NCBI RefSeq assembly: GCF_964340395.1
Contig: NC_135550.1
Span: 26,627,176 to 26,691,175 of the forward strand
Reading direction: 5' to 3'
DNA: 64,000 bases
Origin: Glandiceps talaboti
Taxonomy: Eukaryota; Hemichordata; Enteropneusta; Spengelidae
The notes under the pieces are model-generated. The model saw only the letters and a list, made by a program, of their open reading frames with translations, was not told the DNA's origin and searched no databases. Positions 57,509-64,000 of the stretch are shown piece by piece. Each line of letters opens with the position of its first letter. Position 1 is the stretch's first letter. A program made the position numbers and the translations under genes.

Positions 57509-58239
57509 ATCAAGGTGTATAATTCCAACTTCCATGAGAAATACAACCTTAATAAGTTTGCATTGCCAGGTGATAAAAAATCAATATATCACTATTAAGT
57601 GTAATATCTGCTTTTGTTACATAATTCTATACCTAGTATAATAACTGTAAATTACTTTAATAATTCTCACAGGACTACTATATTTTCATTTATTATTCTG
57701 AATTCATAATTTTATTTTTATAGTTCTTTCAAAAGAAAAGACAAGATTGTTAAATCACTCAAATTTTAAAAAAATTAGCAAATTAGTTTCAATCATTTTT
57801 TTCTGTGTATTTTTCATTGTGGCAGTTGATATGACCAGGCACTTAAAGAAAACTATGTTCACTCTGTCATATTTGAATTTAAAAAAAGAAAGATATTTAT
57901 CATATACTCTTACTGTATATACACTATGATTCAATGTATAATATACTAACCCTCAACCTAAGAAAATATTAGTAATTCTAGTTATTTTATATACAAACCA
58001 TGACCTTATTTTCTACAACTGTCATTGCTCCATTAAGGTCCATTAATCAAATTTTACAATATAAAATAAGAAATTGACATTTCATTTGTAACTTGAACCA
58101 TGACACTAACACTAATGATGTTAATTACCCAAAGAGTCAGAATGATTTAAAAGATTCCATGATAAATTGTTGAATTTATCAGATATTCAACTTCTCATAT
58201 CATAGCTAGAGATGTTAGGATAAGAAGGTAACGTAGAAA

Positions 58240-58600
58240 TGATGAATGGCTGTCCCCCTTGGTGAATTCTAAATGAAGTGAATTTCTATGTGAAGTTAGC
58301 TTTTTACCGCCTAATATGGATGGATGTCCCCTTGGTGAATTTCTTTGTTAAGTAAACTCTTGCCGAATTCTAAAATGCAGATAGCTGTGGTCCCCCTTGA
58401 TGCTGTGTGACAACTAAAAGCAGATTAAAAGCAGTCCCCCTTGATGCTGTATGAAGTCAGCTTTTACCGACTATTGGATGGCTGTCCCCCATGGTGAATT
58501 TCTGTGTAAAGTCAGCTTTTAGTTTTACCGACTAAATGTGGATATGGCTGTCCCTCTTGATGCTACATGACGTCACATTTTGCTGACTAAATACAGGTCA
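58240..58600. repeat. Degenerate ~70 bp tandem repeats
   Basis: About five diverged copies sharing GATGGCTGTCCCCCTTGGTG, AATTTCT.TGT.AAGT and AGCTTTTACCGACTAA. Confidence 0.75.
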
Positions 58601-60612
58601 TTTCCTGGAGTCAATGAAATGTATTAGATTACTTTCCTAACATACTAATGGACATATTTCATGAATTAAGTGAATGAACATTGTAATCTATGCATATGCC
58701 ATATCCTGTTCTTTATTTACACTCAAAATCACAACATTATTAAGATATTGATATTAACACACAATAATGGGATTAAATTTCTGGATTTCTTATTGGCATT
58801 GATTGTTTCTGTGTTCTGTTTTAAATAGAATTGAGCCCAAGGAAATAAATCATTTGAAATATACACTAATGTAGTCACAGATTGAATTTATTTGTCTGTA
58901 TACAAATCACAATTTTAAAAAATCAACACTGGCAAGGTATAACTCTGTTGTTTAAATATGTATCTTAAAATCTATCAATATTTAATTTATTTTAACATAA
59001 AAACAAATGAATCTTAAAAGGACATTTCATTTATACAAAATGACAGCAAACACTGAGTGATACTGGTTTTTCAAAATACGATGTATTTGTTTTTTTAAGA
59101 AACACATTATTACAAAACAATTAATTTCACTTTATAAACATGATATTATAAATTGCATGGTGGTGTGAAAAAATTTACCATAAATCAAAATGGAAGAGAG
59201 GAATCATGAATTTGAACTCAGTCCTCCTTTTTACCCCAACAGATGACCATATTGTTTGGATCAAACCATAAATTATATAAAATAGGGATGACAGAGTCCC
59301 TTGGGAGGAAGAGGTAACCTTAGGTGGACGCTGGCATTCTATACTTTGGTTAATGGTGCATCCAAATTATGACTCTGGCGTGATTGATCACTCACTGTGT
59401 GTAATGTCAACTTGTCTCACTTGACTTGAGAGACCAATTATCTGTTTGCTCATCAAAAATTAAATCACGTTTGAGAATGCAGCCTTGTCTAGATGATACA
59501 GACGCCATCAACACAATGTCTGTATTTGTCTCTGTCTGATGATGATCACCTTAAACAACCATTGCACAACACAAAAATGTTCACTGATATTTCTTCAAAT
59601 GTGGATTTGGATAACACAGAATTAAATGTTTGACAAGCAGTATTTTTGTCGCCACTTGACCTCTATGTTGTCACGTTTTTTAAAATTTCATTTCCAAGTG
59701 TTCAGTCTCCTTCACCTTGTACCAATATATTTAATAGTTGGTTTTTGTGGTGCTAGGTTACAAAGACCCCTCTCCACAGTTATAGTCCATAATAATCATA
59801 CTTGTACCAGTAGTTTCTTATCCATGCAAAGTGCACAATATTGCTACAAAAGAATGATACTTTTAATACTCTACAATATTGTATGAAAAACACATTTTTT
59901 TTTACTCTAATATCATTTTTCAAATAACGAAAATGTTAAATTTGCCATAAATGTCAATACACTCTAACACACCTAGATTTAACTTTGGAAATATACATAC
60001 CGAGAACTTTGACAAGGGTGAACACAGATGTGTCGGGGTTCTCAAAGCGTATATTTCCAGAGCTATTATGAATCTAGACTTTGAAAGCATATTGTGGAAT
60101 GTTGATTCAATTTGAAATTCACTATTTTGCACCTGATGTATGGTTGCAGCATAGCAACTTAGTCAGTAATCTCAGTATAGGATTAATATTCAATCATGCT
60201 TGATTATAGGATAGATGTTGGAGAGAGATTAGCTTATTCTTTAATGTCTATGATTATCATAGTCATGTTCATTTGTGGACTACACCCAAGACCATGATTC
60301 ATGATTTTACATTCATGCTCTAAAAAAAAGAGAGCTTCATCACTGCAAATTTGCTAAACATAGGTTTTTCTACACTTTTATAATCAAAATAATTTGGATT
60401 ATCAGTTTTTCACATACACTATTGACAATAAAAAAAATTCTATAAAACCCTCCAAGAAAAGACATTACTGGCTAATAATAGTCGGTGGCAAATATCAGGT
60501 TTTTGATATCTCACGTGACTTAGCCTCAAACTGATGCTAGGTCTTTGGAACAAATCATGCCCTCAGAATGTACAGGATATTCATGGGTATAATGCCGTAA
60601 AACTATGTTTTA

Positions 60613-60643
60613 TTATATTTATTTATTTATTTATTTATTTATT
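60613..60643. repeat. TTTA microsatellite
   Basis: About seven units of TTTA. Confidence 0.9.
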
Positions 60644-62966
60644 GAATACCTTTTGTATCAGGGGCTCACTAAGATTGTTAGGAGCAGCACTAACAGAAAA
60701 TTAAAATACATACACTACTAAAAAAAAAATTAGAGAAGATATGACTAGTAAATCACATACAGAACAACCAAGCAAACAAACAAATAAACAAACAACATAC
60801 AAACAAACAAATGAAAAGAGGAAGAGAAAGAGAAAGAAAATAAATCATGCTTCACATGTTAGTAGTCAAAAGATTTAACCGCTGATAATACTATCAGTGA
60901 CATGGCTGACTGTCATCACTGCAATGCAGACACTATTTCATCTGACGTAATCCAATATTTCATTAGATTTAATTAGCCATAGCCGGCACCATTTGAAACC
61001 ATGATGAGAAATCGACCAGCTTTGATTGCTCTCAATGACAACTTATATTGGTGAGAAAGTACACAACGATAAAGTGAATAAGTGACAGTGTTGACTACAA
61101 TATTGTGTGACTATGGACTATACAATCTATACTGGTTCAATAGTCAGCATTTTTTAAGTTTCTGTCAAGGACTTTCATTTGGAGTGTTCCATAGACTAAA
61201 AGCATCAGGTGAATTTCCAACACATTTCCCTAAGTAGTCTTCTGTTTCCTGTTACAACAATTTCTCCAGAAATGCATACCAGGAATTTGACTTTAAGTGA
61301 TGGCAAATCCATTCTTTATTAATCATAAGGTGTGTTACTATGGTAACCATCAGTAACTAGATTTCAACCTTATATAAATTCTTTTACCCAAATATACCCA
61401 TAGCCCAACATTAATTTCAGTGCATAATTACACACTCTTTTTTAGAATCCAAGGGCTTATAGAGTTTATTGGCAAATATGTTATAAATTAAATTCAAATT
61501 TAGTGATCATGAAGATTAGAATAGTACGGGTATGAATAATTTAAAATCATATTTCTAGTACAGAAATTTTATATAAATGGAAATAAATTGTAATGATTTA
61601 AATTTGACTGAGTTTGTCTATATTTGTTTTGCGGTTTTTCTTACCTACCGTTATCTAATTAAAGTGCTTACAGGCAGTACGCTATTGTTGTTTTGTTGTG
61701 TTTGTCCTGGATAAACCAATCCCACAAAGTTTAAATTGAAATTCAGTCTTTTTGTTGGTCCAGTATAATTGGTGTAGTTTAAACATGCCCATTGTCCAAA
61801 AGTCTGTATGTATGTACGTTATACACAATGTAACACCAACGTTACTTCCATCACGACAAGTGTCCAACTATAGAGATGATACAAATGTTTTTGTAGTCCA
61901 AATGACAAATGTGACAAAAGGCTTACGTGTTTTCAACATTTCTGTCTTCAATTGAACTTCTATAGTTAAAAGTACTTTTAGTCTTGAATGAATATTTTAC
62001 ATATGTAAAGAATTGAAATGCCATAGTGCAGTGGTGGTGGGTGTTAGTTCCAGACTAATGTTATAACACTTTCAGTCTGAAATTTATGATGTACAAACTT
62101 GTATGCCAAAGAGTGAACCACTGACAAAGGCTGAAAAGAAAGTTAATGTCAAACTTCACAAATAGATATATAAATATCTATCTTTTAAAAACTTATATAC
62201 AAATATTGAAAATTTGATTTCAAAGTACTGTTATACTCTAATAACAAAGACAAAATCTACAAACTGCTTTTTCCTCTCTCTAAATTTATGTTTGGAATTG
62301 ACATAATACAGACCATTTTCCTGGTTTAATTAATATATCTTTCTTTTATGCGTACAAACACCATAACTCAATTTACAAAAGTTTACAAATGACCAGCTGT
62401 TGATAGATACTATTAAATGATATTATTTTTTGTAATCTAAACATTGGAACATTATTTTAACAACAGCTTAGAAGTGGACACTATGGAAGAGAGAACTCCC
62501 CCTCCTGTTGTCTGTGATTACTGGTTCCACCCATCGTATCTGATTAAATGTGTTACTTTCAGCTGAAGGACTTTGGTAGAATTTCATTTAAAATGAGTAT
62601 GGAAATCTTAACATTTATACCTTTAGGTGATAATTATTGATGTATTTGTCTATTTCCTGTAAATAAAGCACCAGTAAGGAACTTTTCTTTGTTTTTGAAA
62701 GATAACAAAAGTTGTACTATTGTTACTAGCTGAAACTAGAAAAGAAATGTGACTTTTGTGAAAAAGGTTTGTATTTTTTGCTTCTGGATATTTGGTGGTT
62801 TCTATTATTGCTTCAATCACATAACAATGGTGGAAAGTGATGACATATTGTTTCACTCCAACGTTTGACAATTTACGGCTGGGTGAAATTCTTTTGGCCG
62901 TAGGCATCCAGTCTAGTTCACAGACATGGCCTAGTATGCCTGGCCTGGGTGCATAGGTGGAGACTA

Positions 62967-62982
62967 AACACACACACACACA
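62967..62982. repeat. CA microsatellite
   Basis: Eight units of AC/CA. Confidence 0.9.
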
Positions 62983-64000
62983 TGTCAATGGTGCAATTTT
63001 AACTATCTACAAACATCAATGGCACAGACTCAAGTTGAACAAAACTGTAAGAAAATAGTTTGGAGGGGTGGGGACACCTTTAAAACAAACATGGAGACAA
63101 AATGAAGTGGCAAAGAATTTCTCAGTTGCCATGGTCAGTCAAGTTGATCCCTGTCATTTCAAGGCATAGTGATTTATCTTATCTGTCAAATTAGCATATG
63201 GTATGTATCAAATGAACTGTGTTTATCTGCTGTGTTTATTATTCTACCATCTATAATGTACTAATTCAGTCGTTTACTATTCACAATAATTACTAAGTGT
63301 ATTGCAGGCAAACATTGGTGATGAAGTAAATACTGCTATGATTTTGGTTTGACCATTGAAGCTGCTAGTTATCACAAACTGTCCTTCAGGCAAGGAAACG
63401 GTTACCATGGTTATCATGTTTGCGTGGTGTACTGATAATTACACAAACGCTATTATGTAGTGGCTATAAAGCTAACATTCTTTCAGCATTGTAATGTTGA
63501 TATCTTGGTTTACTCCTCTTATTGTATGTCTTATTGTTATTGTTTTTAGACACTTTAAGAAGACCTCCCATGTGGGGTAGAAACGTTGATAATAGGTTTT
63601 TGATAGTGAAGTTTTAATGTAGACTATTAGACATGATAACTTCATCGTTTTTTATCAAACTCAATTCTCAGTCCATATCTCCAAATTGATTGCCACTGTA
63701 GTTGGACTGACTGCAGTTATCACGACAAGCTAACCTTTTTCGTGATGAGAGTTTTTAAAATATATGAATAAAGTGAATACACCTCAAATCACAATATGAG
63801 GGAGAATTGTGTAAAATGAAAATGGTAGATGCCATGTTTATCTAGCTCTTCTTTCACATGTACACATATATGCATGTTTTCATTGGCTATGCAAAGCACA
63901 TCTTGTTACTTTTTGCCACAAATGTGTCATTGTTGACATTTAATGAGTGGCAAAGCATCAACTTCTCTGAACATTGTTACTTTTATTATTAAAGGTGGAT

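Larger units (their letters stand above)
45451..64000. other. 18.5 kb without recognisable genes
   Basis: RHOU 3' UTR of unknown length followed by AT-rich DNA. I found no exon that I could assign to a protein family on either strand, and no tRNA or rRNA. ORFs of 60-112 codons occur at the density expected in AT-rich DNA. Notable contents: a poly-G tract (49125-49152), a GAAT repeat (53848-53905), a foldback element (56946-57258), a ~42 bp duplication (57415-57508), degenerate repeats (58240-58600), TTTA repeat (60613-60643) and CA repeat (62967-62982). Confidence 0.6.

Noticed and set aside
62650-62988. 112-codon minus-strand ORF
   Set aside because: The start lies in a CA microsatellite (CVCVC), with no recognisable domain and no matching neighbouring exons.
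63545-63600. AGAAGACCTCCC...GTAGAAACGTTGATA, similar to motifs near the ends of some retroelements
   Set aside because: Too short to assign. No reverse transcriptase, endonuclease or terminal repeat is visible nearby.

Overview
This window is animal nuclear DNA: intron-rich, AT-rich, with GT-AG introns of about 0.1 to 5 kb and many minisatellites. There are no prokaryotic operons. The gene set (protein kinase D, GINS1, ABHD12, RHOU-type Rho GTPase) is metazoan. The protein-level similarity to vertebrate orthologues and the intact head-to-head GINS1/ABHD12 pair suggest a slowly evolving invertebrate bilaterian, such as a lancelet, hemichordate, echinoderm or lophotrochozoan. The sequence alone does not let me choose between these.

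Layout. 1-10309 (+): the 3' part of a protein kinase D gene. Seven exons encode the kinase domain from just after the glycine loop to the C-terminal PDZ ligand; the upstream exons (C1, PH and P-loop) lie outside the window. Its introns hold two adjacent 48-49 bp minisatellites. 10310-17450: non-coding, with a 1.5 kb satellite built on the core TTGATTGACA. 17857-23144 (-): a complete eight-exon GINS1 (PSF1) gene of 196 codons plus stop, followed on the same strand by an unrecognised 97-codon ORF (17459-17752). 23145-23498: a 354 bp shared upstream region. 23499-34814 (+): a complete twelve-exon ABHD12-like lysophospholipase gene of 372 residues with an intact Ser-Asp-His triad. 34815-42718: intergenic, rich in simple repeats. 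42719-45450 (+): a complete three-exon RHOU/RHOV-type atypical Rho GTPase of 240 residues. 45451-64000: no recognisable gene; it holds a TTAA-flanked foldback element and simple repeats.

How the genes relate. GINS1 (replicative helicase) and ABHD12 (lyso-phosphatidylserine hydrolysis) share no pathway, but start 355 bp apart and divergently, as in vertebrates. A bidirectional promoter kept over long evolutionary time is the simplest explanation. An E2F-like site overlaps the Kozak sequence of GINS1.

The most unusual signal is a set of tandem arrays made from, or ending at, real splice junctions in these two genes. A 79 bp array copies the GINS1 exon 7 acceptor with its first coding bases about six times. 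A 39 bp array copies the ABHD12 exon 5 donor with its last coding bases five more times. A 41 bp array runs up to the ABHD12 exon 6 acceptor. No previously undescribed protein system was found.
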